NCBI GenBank assembly: GCA_030144725.1
Contig: JASKMD010000006.1
Coordinates: 9,682,806 to 9,746,805 of the forward strand
DNA from: Haematococcus lacustris
Lineage: Eukaryota > Chlorophyta > Chlorophyceae > Chlamydomonadales > Haematococcaceae
Direction of reading: 5' to 3'
DNA length: 64,000 nt
Positions within the stretch are counted from its first letter, which is position 1; every line of letters starts with the position of its first letter. Below are positions 30,101 through 40,300 of this stretch, piece by piece. The position numbers were made by a program, and so were the translations under genes. The notes under the pieces were generated by a model. That model was given only the letters and a program-made list of their open reading frames with translations, ran no database searches and was not told the origin of the DNA.

Positions 30101-33100
30101 GCTGATGAAGCTGTCCAAGCCCCACATCGCTGCAGCAACGCCGGCGGTATCCAGTTGTACCGCACACCAACGAATGCCGTGTGTTGATGCTGATGACGAC
30201 AGCTGCCCCACCAAGATGGTGGCGTGCAAGACCCTGGAGGTACCCACTCTCTCACATGCAGCCGCCGGCTGAAGAATTCTGTCCACCCAGCCGCCAAATC
30301 ATTGGCTGCCACCGCGCCAAGGGCGACCTTGTGGGCTGACGCATGGGCCGCCGAGCCATGGGCTGCCGCCGCCAAGTCATGGTCGGCAGCTGCTACAACC
30401 GATTGCACTGGCCTGTGCCTCAACCTACATAACCACCTCCTGATGTCCACAACAAGGTCAGGGCCCGCCAATATGTAGTGTAGGGGGACACCCAACAGCC
30501 AGTCATGCATGTAACCTTTGCAAGCGCACTGGCTGCGCTAGCTGAGTCATGTTTGCCGGCATGCCAGCACATGGTATGTGAAGCAGCTCCTCTTAACATG
30601 TGGTAGGTTGGGCAGGCTGCCAGGTTTTCACGCGGGCCCCCAGAAGGTGCGTTATTGTTTAAAATTGTGTGACCCAGGCATCAGTGCAGGCTGTGGGGCG
30701 GGGGCTAGCCATATGATAGAATCATAAGGCATGATTTGTCCGTAGACCATGGCATCTTAAACCATGTCTACGAGTATGTGCCTTGCAGCTGGCATATGGA
30801 GCATGTAACGAAAATGATGATTGTTACTGTGCTCTGCTTACCATGTCCACACCTGCTTTGCTCCATGGATATGCTTTCTTACCACCCGCACTGGCGACAG
30901 CTGCACTCCTACTGCTTGCTGTGGCAAAAAGCTGCCAAAGGGTACAACTTGTAAGCACTAAGTGCTGCTAGTGACTACCTTTTCCACTTCTTAGTCATTC
31001 TAAAAGTTAATTAAAAAGAGTGAGCACCATGAATGACATGTGTGGCATAATGTTGTTAAAGCAGCTCTATATCTGCAGTACATATTATTGTTATTCTTTA
31101 CGTTTATCATCAAAACAGCTTCTGCCCGGTTAGCTCAGTTGGTAGAGCGCCAGACTCTTAATCTGGTGGTCGTGGGTTCGAGCCCCACATTGGGCGACCT
31201 TATTGCCGCCTCTTTTGTTGAATGTTTCGCACAGTTCACAAGCACATGGCTGGACAGAGGAAAAATATGAAAGTTTTGATTGTATCAGTACATAGTGGTG
31301 CAGATCAGGATTCGGCGAGGATAGACATTCGTGTACACGTTCGCCACAAAGGTAAGAATGAACTATTTGTAGGCCCTAGCCTAGATGTAATCATTCATGA
31401 ATGCACAAGACGCGTATGTGCGAAGGTGAGTCTTGGTCTAAGTGTAAATGTGTATCAAGCACTTAACTTACGTACACCCCCGCCGTGGTGATCACAAACA
31501 TGGTGGTCAACGTTTCAAACGAGCATGCACGATACTTTCGCAGACGCAAGGTCATAAACATGGCGACAATGTGCCAGGAGCAACCAGCTAGCCACTGCTT
31601 AACGCACTGCTCGAGTACACCCACGCTGTAGAGCACAGGTCTCGGGTGCTATGTGCGAGAGAGACTTGACGGAGTGAAACACTGATATGAGCAGGTATGA
31701 GCTGGTAGCTGGTATGAGCCTAGTGGCGCAATGCCTCCGAAGAAGCGGAAGAGTACCGCCAAGCACAACCCGCCTCCGACTTGTAGTAGGCCACGTCTAG
31801 TGGTCTACGTCAAGGTGGGCCCTCGTGAGGGTCAAGGTGATTTAGAGCACAGCTAGACTACACGACACATCGGCATATTTGCCACCGTTGTTGAAAGATT
31901 GCTCTGCTTGTCCCCATTAAAACTGATGCTTGTGGCTCAGCATCGTGAGCACTCACGCATCACCATCAGCATTGGTTGCCCTTAGCACCGGCTGCCAGAA
32001 GGTGACTTATGATACAACATGCAAGCAGTCTGGGGTGTGTGGGGAACATTGCTTTGCTTGCTGGGTTTAGCCCACGGTACACTGCTGCTGCCGCTGCTGA
32101 TGATGTTGATGATGTCAACACTGGTGCCCAGCGCAAGTGACAATTGCTCACGACCATCAGCATTTTTCAGTAGGTGGCATTGAAAGAGTAAGCAGGGTAT
32201 CAAATATGTAGACAATAACATTATGCTATACGTGCCAGTAGTCACCGACAAAGCTAGCTGTGACAACAAAGGCCAACCGCCCTCACAGCCTGCTGAACAA
32301 TGAAGAGCACCAAGGCTTCTCAGTGCCAATAGCATGCGCAACACCACCGGCAAGCACCTCGGGTTGACCTTAAACCTCTCATCCAAGCACTATTGGAATG
32401 CGATTAGGCGCTGCAACTAACCCTGTTTCTTATGTACCACGTTCGCAAAAGCAGGAGCGATAAGCAGGGAAGGGACGGTGCAGTAGATGTATGTTAGCAG
32501 TCAACCGCACTAATTGAATTCGCAAACCCAACGTCGCTTTCAATACCAAGTATGATGGCAGTTTTGACGTCAATGCTGTTATCCATTCCAACGGCGATTT
32601 TGATGTCGTCACACTGGTTATGTTTGTGCATTAGCTTGTCATTAGCCAAACCCCCGCTCACCAGCAGCAACGCGATCATCAGGCTGCCCGGCGCCGTCTC
32701 CATGTTCAGCACCGGCCAGGCCAGCAGGGCTGGGCCCACACTCCACAAGTATCGCTCCCTCAACATCACAGCTGCCCGGGGTCCAGCTGCAGGCCACAGG
32801 GGGTCAGGCACCAGGGGGTCAGGCACCAGGGGGTCAGGCACCAGGGGTCCAGGCCACAGGTGGTGGCCAGCAGGGTGGGGACAGCAGGAGCTATGTGACA
32901 GAGGGGCAGCAACCTATGACCTTTTAGCCGCAGGCAAACTGGCAAAGGGGAAGCATACTATAATTGTGAGCCATGGGCAAAGTGGCCGAGCAGCAGGCTC
33001 GTGTTGGCACGAGGGCGAGTATGGCCAGCAGGCTGGTGACCAGCAGAGTATGCCATGCCGTACTAACCAGTCCATCCAGTCTCCCGTATGACGGGAGGAT

Positions 33101-35482
33101 ATCACCCCTTTGGTAGCATGCCCTTGATGCTTGACACCGCCCCTCTTGCTGTTGCTCTAGCCCCTGCTGCTCTGTATCCAGTTGTTGCTGCAACTGCCAC
33201 CCATCCGCCTGGCATTGCTGGCGCTGTGGCTCTAGCCTGTTGCCCATCCTCCTGCCATTGATGGTGCTGCTGCTCCTATTTCGCCCCTGATGCTCTTGTA
33301 GCGGTCAGGGTCTTGTTGCAAGTCAAAGCTAGGAGCGCTAGCAAAGGAGGCGGGCGTGAAACCACTCACTCAGCGTGCTGGTCATGGCCAGTCCCCAGTG
33401 CACAGCCCCTAGGAAGGTCACGATCAGGGCGCCGTAGTTCAACTGCGTGGGTGGCAAGAGCAACACAGGCAGCACAGCACAGCACAGCACAGCACAGCAT
33501 AGCGCAGCACAGCGCAGCATAGCACAGCACAGCATGAGTACAGAGCATTGTTGCTCCAATGCAAATGCACTTGTGAGTGTGTACATTGTCAATCAATGGC
33601 ACTGGAAAAGCGCCATGCATTTGGCGCCATGCAGCAAGAAGCCTACCCTGATGGCCATGTCGAAATGCCCTCTGCTAGCACTTCTCCCCTGCACCTGCTC
33701 TTCTCATCTTCTCTGATCAACATCTTATCAGGTCAACAGACATAGTTTTATAGACTGGTGCTGGTGCTAGTACCTCCCTCTCCCCTACCCAGCACAATGG
33801 CCAGATGTGCTACTGGCCAGAGCAGGGGAAGCTGTCCGCCAAGGGCAAGGAGTACCCTGGCCTGGGGTACAAGCGGGTGCGAGACAAGCCATCCGAGGCC
33901 CAGCAGCAGCAGCAGCAGCAGCAGCCTGCTGGGCCGCAGTAGTGTGTGCCCCCCCATTTGAACTGTCATCAGCTCACAATTAGTGTATGCAGGTCATGCC
34001 AACTCTACATCATAGCCCTCTGGTTCAGGCAATAACGTAGGTGGTAGGCGACCTTGCCCATGTGTATGCCATGAGCATGCCATGTGCATGGGGGACTCCA
34101 CACAGACAACACCGTTTTGTAGTGTACCACGCCTAGTGGTCTATGTCAAGGTTGGCCCTAGTGAGGGTCAAGGTGTTGTCCAGCCGCATGCAATATACTC
34201 TCACTCACATTGCTGCACCTCTTCCGTATACTCTCACTCACACTACCACACACTTTTATGCACTACAAACGTATCTACGCATTACGAACTCAAACTGTAA
34301 ACCACCAGCCATGCAGCAACCGCTGTGAGCACGCCACACACCTGCATCCTGGCAGCATCCACGACCCATTGGTGAAGGCCAGCTGCCTCCACCAGGTAAG
34401 GGGTCAGGCCCAGGAAGGGGAGCACGCCTGCACCAGGGTCAGGGCAGGGTCAGGGTCAGTACACATCACACATCACACATCAGGGTACCACAGGGTATGA
34501 CCATGATGAGGGTGATGGTTAGGGAGTCACTCTACATGCCAGGGAAATCATGGCTTGTCAGTCCAGGAGTCGCCACAGCTGGTGGTGCAGGGGTCATCTT
34601 TGACAGCTGGGGTCGGGCACAAAGCAGCTTAAACTCTAAGCCCAGGAAGCCTCTGCTGCGGCACCTTCCTCATCAGCACGGCCCCGCAGCAGAACACCAG
34701 GCCCCCTGGGCTATGTCAGGTCTGGGAGGAGCAGCGTAGCTCAGTGCTGGGATGCCAGACAGGGCCGGCTGCCACACTGCAGGCTTGCAGCTATACCCAC
34801 CGCCTGCCTTGTGCACCCATCAGACACCTTGGTTCCTGGTGTGACGGCAAGGCCAAAGGAGCTGCTGGGTCGGCCTGACGCCACTAGCTGCCCTTCAAGA
34901 CCAGCACCTAGCCTATGCACTTGGTGCCTTGCATGACACCATGGCAGCAAGTGCTCTGAACTGAACAGGTGACCAACAGGCGAGGATAGCCACATCCAAT
35001 TGCCCAGCCACTCATGGCCCTACTGTGCTTGACGGCTGGGGCTATGGGCTGTGACTGGCCCTCTGTGTACTAGTTCACACTGACCTCACACAACATGATG
35101 ACTGCTTCACACCTCACACATTGTTGGTCCCTCTAGTGGGGTACACTGCCCGCATTGTTTCTAAACTCGAGGATAAGTGACTGATCTGAATGTATGCCCA
35201 CCTCCTTCTCACTCCGTATCTCCAATCCCCCTCCTACCCCTGCCCCTTCCTCTTCCCACCGGCAAAGCCCAGCAGTTTGGGCATGCTTGGTACGGCGGAG
35301 ATGGCCACATTCTGAGCTGCCAGCCAGGTCATGGGGCCAGTGGGCGCGTCCACTGCCACCGGCACCACCCCTGGTGATGGACCTGCTGTTGTGCCACTGC
35401 TGCTGCTGCCGCTACTGTTCAAAGCGCTCCATGAAGCAGGTCCAGCCATTGTATTCTTGCTTGCTGGTATCGGGACGCCCAT
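24155..35482 (-). CDS. DUF3429/TMEM69-like membrane protein with an 8.4-kb intron
   Basis: Four exons recognised: 35482-35260 (ATG at 35482; VPSMPKLLGFA near its end), 33442-33370 (YGALIVTFLGAVHWGLAM), 32786-32662 (RYLWSVGPALLAWPVL and SLMIALLL) and 24289-24155 (DRADAKLGLLPSWYLPLRG and a membrane segment). The hydrophobic spacing and the HWG and LLPSWYLPLR words fit the DUF3429 family, multi-span proteins found in bacteria and in eukaryotes as TMEM69; the function is not established. The last three exons join in correct phase (1 then 0) with GT-AG sites. Exon 1 ends in phase 1 and exon 33442 starts in phase 0, so one small exon in between was not found. The end is unclear: either the frame runs through the GTGAGC at 24154 to a stop near 24080, or another exon follows. 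The last large intron holds two tRNA genes and mobile remnants. Confidence 0.72.
25121..25193 (+). tRNA. tRNA-Lys, anticodon CTT (copy 1)
   Basis: 73 bases. Acceptor GCCCGGT pairs with ATTGGGC (two G-T pairs). The D arm is GCTC-AGTTGGTA-GAGC. The anticodon stem CCAGA/TCTGG has loop CTCTTAA with anticodon CTT at 25154-25156. The T arm is GTGGG-TTCGAGC-CCCAC. A and B boxes are intact and there is no intron. No T4 run lies close downstream (the first is near 25282), unlike copy 2. It is inside the large intron of the DUF3429 gene, on the opposite strand. Confidence 0.97.
25293..25924. mobile_element. 630-bp insertion with a foldback hairpin and four 51-bp repeats
   Basis: Absent from the otherwise matching copy at 31265-31290. 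25301-25459 is an imperfect long hairpin whose arms meet at GTAAACGAC/GTCGTTTAC (25366-25374 and 25388-25396). An 18-bp inverted pair, ATCCCTTTACATTACGGG at 25463-25480 and its complement at 25909-25926, bounds the rest. The right end (about 25868-25895) repeats part of the left hairpin arm. Four tandem units of 51-53 bp occupy 25561-25764. It encodes nothing recognisable and is probably a MITE or foldback element with another nested in it. Confidence 0.6.
25561..25764. repeat. four tandem units of 51-53 bp
   Basis: Units start GCACTTTT at 25561, 25612, 25663 and 25716 and contain AACAGCGGTTACGCAGCGGT. Confidence 0.93.
25925..26100 (+). pseudogene. conserved short coding-like repeat, copy a
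   Basis: The frame reads SVHSGADQDSARIDIRVHVR then HKGENELFVGPSLDVIIHEC. Two other copies (26157-26300, 31270-31440) keep this frame. Family unknown; no start or stop shared by all copies. Confidence 0.35.
26157..26335 (+). pseudogene. conserved short coding-like repeat, copy b
   Basis: A tandem relative of copy a: VSVYIGADQNSARMEIRVHF then RHKGKNELVVCPSLDVIIHE. Replacements against copy a are mostly conservative (D/N, I/M, D/E), with no frameshift. Confidence 0.35.
26613..27268 (+). pseudogene. decayed Fanzor/TnpB-like nuclease, internally deleted and frameshifted
   Basis: Starts MPPKKRKSIAKHKPPP with a PKKRK nuclear-localisation-type motif (26613-26660), but that frame ends after 34 codons near 26717, at what looks like a deletion joint. 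The C-terminal half continues in other frames: DEHRTSRVSFAV (26716 on; TnpB-type zinc-ribbon entry with the Cys lost) and later WVDRDCNAALNMQRIGESRW (27057 on), which fits the RuvC-III DRDxNAAxN motif of TnpB/Fanzor. A G run at 27149-27151 is one base shorter than in the copy at 33805 and breaks the frame before KLSAKGKEYPGLGYKRV and a Gln run. Known algal Fanzor-like families end this way as far as I remember. It is inactive and lies in the DUF3429-gene intron. Confidence 0.6.
27780..28280. repeat. tandem GACATCAACCGTAAGTACAC units and flanking direct repeats around AT-rich DNA
   Basis: TATCTGACATCAACCGTAAG occurs near 27808 and 27839. GGTGACATCAA followed shortly by GTTTCTTTTCG occurs near 27919 and 28237, bracketing an AT-richer 300 bp. 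It may be a degenerate terminal-repeat element. Confidence 0.4.
28281..30989. other. intronic stretch without recognisable genes
   Basis: Lies in the large DUF3429-gene intron. The word GCATTAAGGGAGGAG and close variants recur at 27669, 28931 and 29070 followed by CCTGCTCCCACCACC-like ends. Otherwise no supported feature. Confidence 0.35.
31124..31196 (+). tRNA. tRNA-Lys, anticodon CTT (copy 2)
   Basis: Same 73 bases as copy 1; anticodon CTT at 31157-31159. A T4 run at 31213-31216 is a normal Pol III terminator. It lies in the same intron as copy 1, about 6 kb away in the same direction. Confidence 0.97.
31213..31216 (+). terminator. Pol III T-run after tRNA-Lys copy 2
   Basis: TTTT, 17 bases after the tRNA end. 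Confidence 0.6.
31268..31491 (+). pseudogene. conserved short coding-like repeat, copy c
   Basis: From an ATG near 31267 the frame gives MKVLIVSVHSGADQDSARID and continues RVHVRHKGKNELFVGPSLDV, ending at a TGA near 31489. It is the longest copy and lies just downstream of tRNA-Lys copy 2. Confidence 0.35.
31668..31856 (+). pseudogene. deletion derivative of the Fanzor-like element (5' end joined to 3' end)
   Basis: MPPKKRKSTAKHNPPP at 31731 is followed at once by the 3'-terminal region of the element (CACGTCTAGTGGTCTACGTC, compare 34126-34150). The frame runs to TAG 31854-31856 (41 aa). The upstream TATGAGCAGGTATGAGCTGG matches 26571. The whole nuclease core is missing. Confidence 0.55.
32793..32852. 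repeat. 17-bp tandem repeat (GGGGGTCAGGCACCAGG)
   Basis: Three and a half units just upstream of exon 32786-32662; in gene sense it forms the pyrimidine-rich intron end CCTGGTGCCTGACCCCC. Confidence 0.85.
33468..33536. repeat. (ACAGC) pentamer array with AGCGC/AGCAT variants
   Basis: About 13 units next to exon 33442-33370 of the DUF3429 gene, on the intron side. Confidence 0.93.
33805..33942 (+). pseudogene. C-terminal fragment of the Fanzor-like protein
   Basis: 45 codons: MCYWPEQGKLSAKGKEYPGL then GYKRVRDKPSEA, eight Gln and PAGPQ, stop TAG at 33940. It has the intact GGGG run that is GGG in the copy near 27150. The downstream sequence to about 34175 repeats 27266-27500. Everything before the RuvC-III motif is absent. 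Confidence 0.6.
34662..34810. repeat. dispersed repeat, copy 1 (partner 50188-50337)
   Basis: Shares GGGAGGAGCAGCGTAGCTCA and GGCTGCCACACTGCAGGCTT with 50188-50337, with a few substitutions. Same orientation. Confidence 0.8.
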
Positions 35483-37319
35483 GCTGTGACAGGGCAGCAA
35501 ACACATTACACCTTTTGCCGCAATGCAACGCAAATGGACATGTAAGTATAGGCTCAGCGCAGCGCAGAAAATGCCTCAACCGAATAAAACCTTACAAACC
35601 AATGATGAGCACCAACATGATGAGAAGCAGTGCACATGTCCAACGAATGGGTGGATTAGGGAGTGTTCACCCAGATTTTTCACCTGTTCAGTCTGGAAGC
35701 TGGTGACTGGGTGCCGGCGCTGCCGGTGGTGGTGGTGGTGGTGGTGGTGGTGCCAGTGGTGCTGGCGGTGCTGCTGCTGCTGCTGCTGCTGCTGCTGCGC
35801 CACCTGCCGAAAATCAGGCGTGCCATCCATGGTAAATTGACCTGCTGGGAGCAATGCGAGTCATGTCAATGTTAGTCATTGAGCAGTCATTAGAGATAGT
35901 CTGAGCGACGTACATCCGGGGTGTGTTGCGCGCAATGCCGCTGCAATAGTGCAACTGCACAGCGCTGCATGGTGGCAGTAATGTACCACACGTCTAGAAT
36001 TGTCGGTATTGTCGCTGCCGAACCTCACTTTTTTTGATCTCTTCACGGCCTCTGCATCACGGCAGTGTGGTTGACGGAGCCTCAGGGTCAGAGCCTGGCT
36101 TGAGCAGCATGCTTACTCCAATGAGGAGCCTACGGCTCGGAGTGCCGAGCCGCTTAGCGAACGTCAGGCTTGTTAAACGCACTCGGGCCTGCATACTTCA
36201 ATCAATCAGAAGCAGTTGGTGCATTGGAGGGGCGCGCGGCACACCGCGACCATTCCTACCACCGGTCACAAGAGCACATACTTGCAGAGGAGAAGAGGTA
36301 AGCAAATGTACCGACACGAATCAAATCCTTGACACAAGCGGTTGGTTTTCTTACCCTAGCCTGCGACACCACCTCCCGTGCAGCTGGTGAAAGCTTGCCC
36401 CTTTGAGGAAAAAGCCCGTAAACCTTGCGGATCGCCGGGTGCTGACTTGGCAGGATGGCTCCATGCTATGGCGACCAGGCTGCAGCTGGTGAGATACGCC
36501 CCTTAACCGTGCGGCCAGGACATATCGCATCACACAGCGTGAAAGGCCCAGCTCTCCACGTAAATGACCGCCATTCTAAAACCATCATTGCAGCTGAGCA
36601 GAGATCATTGCAGCTGAGCAGCTAGAGGAGGTGGGAAGCAGACGACACTTCTCATACCAAGACCCAGGGCATATACACTTAGACACAACCCAGCCAGTCT
36701 ACCACAGGTTGCGCCCCAGCAGCACGCCCTTACCAGCTGCCAGGACGTGGCAGCTATGCCTGCTTTGAGCAGGCAATGCACAGGACACAAGCAATGTTTA
36801 GGACGTAAGCCTACCCGGTCTTGGTTTATACTTTACTGCTAAAGTGAGGCCGGCAGTGACATGATTAGTCGTTAGCTCCATAGAGGTGATGTTGGAATTT
36901 GGTGTGATGTTGGAACGTGTGCATCACTCAGCCGAGTTGCTAGTCCTGGATTGGCCCTGACCATGGCAGGGAAGGCCACTGGTGCCATGAAAGCTGGGCC
37001 CAGCAGGGCACAGCCAAGTGATGCCGGGTTACGATGCCAGCTAGTGCCAACTGGTGCCAGACAAGACAGGGTTGCTTATTGCATAGTCCAAATTAGGCAC
37101 TATGCAGGTGCCTCCTCAGGTAACAGTCTGGCAGCAGCAGCAGCAGCAGCAGCACTCTCAGCTTATGGCTCTTGGCCAGTAGCTCCACTTCCAGCTCCAG
37201 GCTGTTGGCCCTGACATGCCTCACAAGCACAGCCCCACCCACAGCATGCAGCAGGCACCCCATGGCGGCAAACCACCAGCTGGCTCAGCAGTGGCTGGCG
37301 GCTGCCGGCTGGTGTGCAG
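35483..37319. other. region between the DUF3429 gene and the next gene, with one candidate exon
   Basis: Mostly no gene seen. On the minus strand, about 36462-36355 reads HPAIRKVYGLFPQRGKLSPA then AREVVSQAR before a GTAAGA donor. It is protein-like but has no recognised family and no found partner exon. CAG/CAC runs lie at 35725-35800 and 37133-37155. The 5' exon and promoter of the following plus-strand gene should be here. Confidence 0.3.
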
Positions 37320-40300
37320 GTGGCCTGGGCCTTGCTGGGAGGCCTCATGCTGGCCTGGGCCTCCCCCTCCAGAGCCCTGGCCAGCTCGGCACATGCAGGC
37401 CAGACTGCTGCTGCAACCTCTGCCACCACCACCACCACTGCCGCCACCGCCACTACCACTGCCACTGCCACCGTCATCGGCACGGCCCCAGGCGCAGGCA
37501 GTGGGCAGGAGGCGGACGGCCGCAGCCCAGCGCTCTACTTCATAGCTGGCCATGGCTTTCAGGTGAGGGCCCAGTGATCCTCCCCACTGCCTGCTGCTCC
37601 TCCTGCCCTCAACCCTCCTGTTCCCCTGATCGGGGCGCTGGCTGATGCTGGCTCTGCTGCTGCGCCACTGCTGCGGCTGCTACTGCTGCCTCTGCTGCCG
37701 CTGCTGCTGCCCCCCACTGCCGGCATTGCCACTGCCGCCACTGCCACTGCTGCATCTGCTGCTGCCGCTTCTGCTGCTGCTGCTTCTGCTGCTGCCAATA
37801 TTGAGCACTCCATCATGGAAGGCCACCAGGGCCCTGCATAGAGCCCAGAGCACCATAGAGCCTCCACCATCTGTCCTACACCCTCTTAACACACCTCCCC
37901 TCCTTTTGCTGACTAGACGCTGTGGGTTGGTCATACGCATGGACTCTCAATCCCTAATGCATACAGATACCATGCATACCCATGCACATGGTGCTGGTAT
38001 TCCCAACACGCCTGGTGTGGTGGCTTCAAGTCAGGCTCCATGCGCTTTTGCACACATGCACTCTGCACACAGGCCCCACACTGCTGGTGTCGCCCAACAC
38101 CTACCACTGGGGTGGCCCCTGGTATGCCAGCTCACCTCTAAAACTGGCCCCCCTGCTCCCATAACTGACTGGCCCCTGCCCCTGCCCCTGCCCCTGACTG
38201 GCCCCTGCCCTGCCCCTGACTGGCCCCTGCCCTGCCCCTGCCCCTGACTGGCCCCTGCCCCTGCCCCTGACTGGCCCCTCCCCCTGCCCCTGACTGGCCC
38301 CCTGCCCCTGCCCCTGACTGGCCCCTGCCCCTGCCCCTGACTGGCCCCTGCCCTTCCTAGGCCTACGAGATCGCTGGGCTGACCATCGGCTTGGGCTTGC
38401 TAGCGTGGGGCCTGACCCCCTCCGCCAAGCCCAGCCCAGCAGCAGCCCCTGCCCAGCCTGCTGCCTCCACAGCCGTGCAGGGCAGCAGCCCCCCTCCCCC
38501 TCCCCCAGCGTTGTCTAGCCAGCAGCCTGCCACCCAGCCCCAGACCGCCTCGGCACAATACTCTTCAGCTAATGGAGCTGCTGCTGCTGCCGCGGCTGCA
38601 AGGATGCTGGCAGCTGCCAGGCAGCTGCCTGGCAGCTCCACACCAGCTGATAGCCAGGCTCGCACACAATTACCAGCTGGTGGTGCACAACCTCGCTCAG
38701 CCCCCACTCCCCGCTCATCCACCTTCTCTTCCACTCATCAGCACCCTGCTTCCTACCTCTCTGCCCCCTTCTCCCCCTCCTCCTCCCTCTCCCCCTCTCC
38801 CTCTGCCTCCGCATCTCCCTCCGCCTCCTCCACCTCCTCCTTCGCCTCCTCCTCCGCCTCCTCCCCCTCCTCCTCCCCCTCCCCTAGCTCCTCTTCTCAG
38901 GCATCCCAAGTATTCTCTGAGACAGGGAGCACCCTTCCAAAGTCAGCTGGGCCAGACCAGCAGCCAGGCAGCCTACTGCAGCTTGAGCCCGCCAGCCCAG
39001 CGGCTGCCACCACTGACCACACCACTGCTGCTGCCGCTGCTGCTGCTGTTCCTGCTGCTGCTGCTGCACAAGAGGCAGCTGCTGTGCAGCTTCTCGACTC
39101 CTTGTCAGGTCACGGCCAGGCACGGCCAGTCCATACCAGCATTGGGACCAACAGCCTGGGGGAGCCAGCAGCAGCAGGGGCAGCAGCAGGAGCAGGGGCA
39201 GCAGCAGGAGGGGCAGCAGCAGCAGCAGGCTCCCCTGACTTGGGCACTGAAGGCATGGCAGCCATGGGTTCAGGCAGTGTCCCTCCACCGCCCCCCTCAG
39301 GGCAGGCAGCAGAGGTGGAGCAGGGCAGGCAGCAGCCTCACACTCCCATCACCACCCATTGTCCTAATCAGGATCTGCCTGACGCAACTAAACCGGTCTG
39401 GTCAGACAATATGCTTGCCAGTGGCAGCAAGGCGGGGAGGGAGGGGCAGGGGCAGGGGCAGGGGCTGGGGGCTGGGGCAGGATCAGCCCCTGCTCAAGAG
39501 GTCAAGCCTGCCATGGGTGCCCCTCTCAGCTTGCCGACAGGGTTGCATGGCCAGCATGCAGCAGTCAAGGGCCATGCAGGGGCAGCAGCTCACACCGAAG
39601 CCCCTCCCAGCCAGGAGGCTGTGGACCCTGCTGGGAAGAAAGAGTCCGTGAGAGGGGTGGGAGTGAACAGCAACAGTGGTGGCAGCAGCCCAGGGGCAGG
39701 GGCAGGCGAGCATCACCAGGGGCAAGGAGGGGCGCCTGCTGCTGCTGCTGCTGCTGCTGCTCACAAAGATGGTCAGCAACACGGGGCAGCTTCCCAGCAG
39801 CTTCCGACAGCACCTCAGCCAGCTGCTGGGGCAGCAGGAGCGTCAGGGGCGGCTGTGGCGGGGCCCGCTGAGCTGCAGCAGGGGCTGGTGGCAGCACAGG
39901 CAGCTGCTGTTCAGGTAGTGCAGCAGCAGGCGGGAGCAACAGCGACAGCGCAAACTTCACCGGAGGCATTGCCAGCAGCAGCAGCAGCAGCAGCAGCGGC
40001 AGCAGCAGCCGTGGACCCAGCCCAAGCCGCACTGGCCACAGCACAGACAACAGCACTAGAAAAGGGGCTGGACGCTGCCGCAGCAGCCGTGGCAGCAGCT
40101 GCCGGGACACCAGCTGCTGAACCAGCCCCCTCCCCCTCTGCCCCAGCCGCAGCTGCCCCAACTGCCCCATCAGCAGCTGAGGCAGGTAGGGTGGCCGCAG
40201 CGGCAGCTGGGGCGGCCAAAGGGGTAGGTGGGGCTGCTGAGGTCCGTCCCCCCAAGGCTGCCTCCCCCGCACCCACTGGCCGCCACCCTGCCGACAGCGC

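Larger units (their letters stand above)
30990..31440 (+). repeat. segmental duplication, copy 2, with tRNA-Lys
   Basis: Uninterrupted partner of 24994-26100. It shows the empty site of the insertion (GTTTTGATTGTATCAGTACA at about 31273). Confidence 0.8.

Noticed and set aside
25121..31491. tRNA-Lys blocks as tRNA-derived SINEs
   Set aside because: The tRNA bodies are perfect and similarity extends upstream of the tRNA, which a SINE would not show; a segmental duplication fits better.
36355..36462. Minus-strand exon resembling the C-terminal end of LysR-type regulators
   Set aside because: Only a vague similarity in one short exon with no DNA-binding part or partner exons; kept as an unnamed candidate only.
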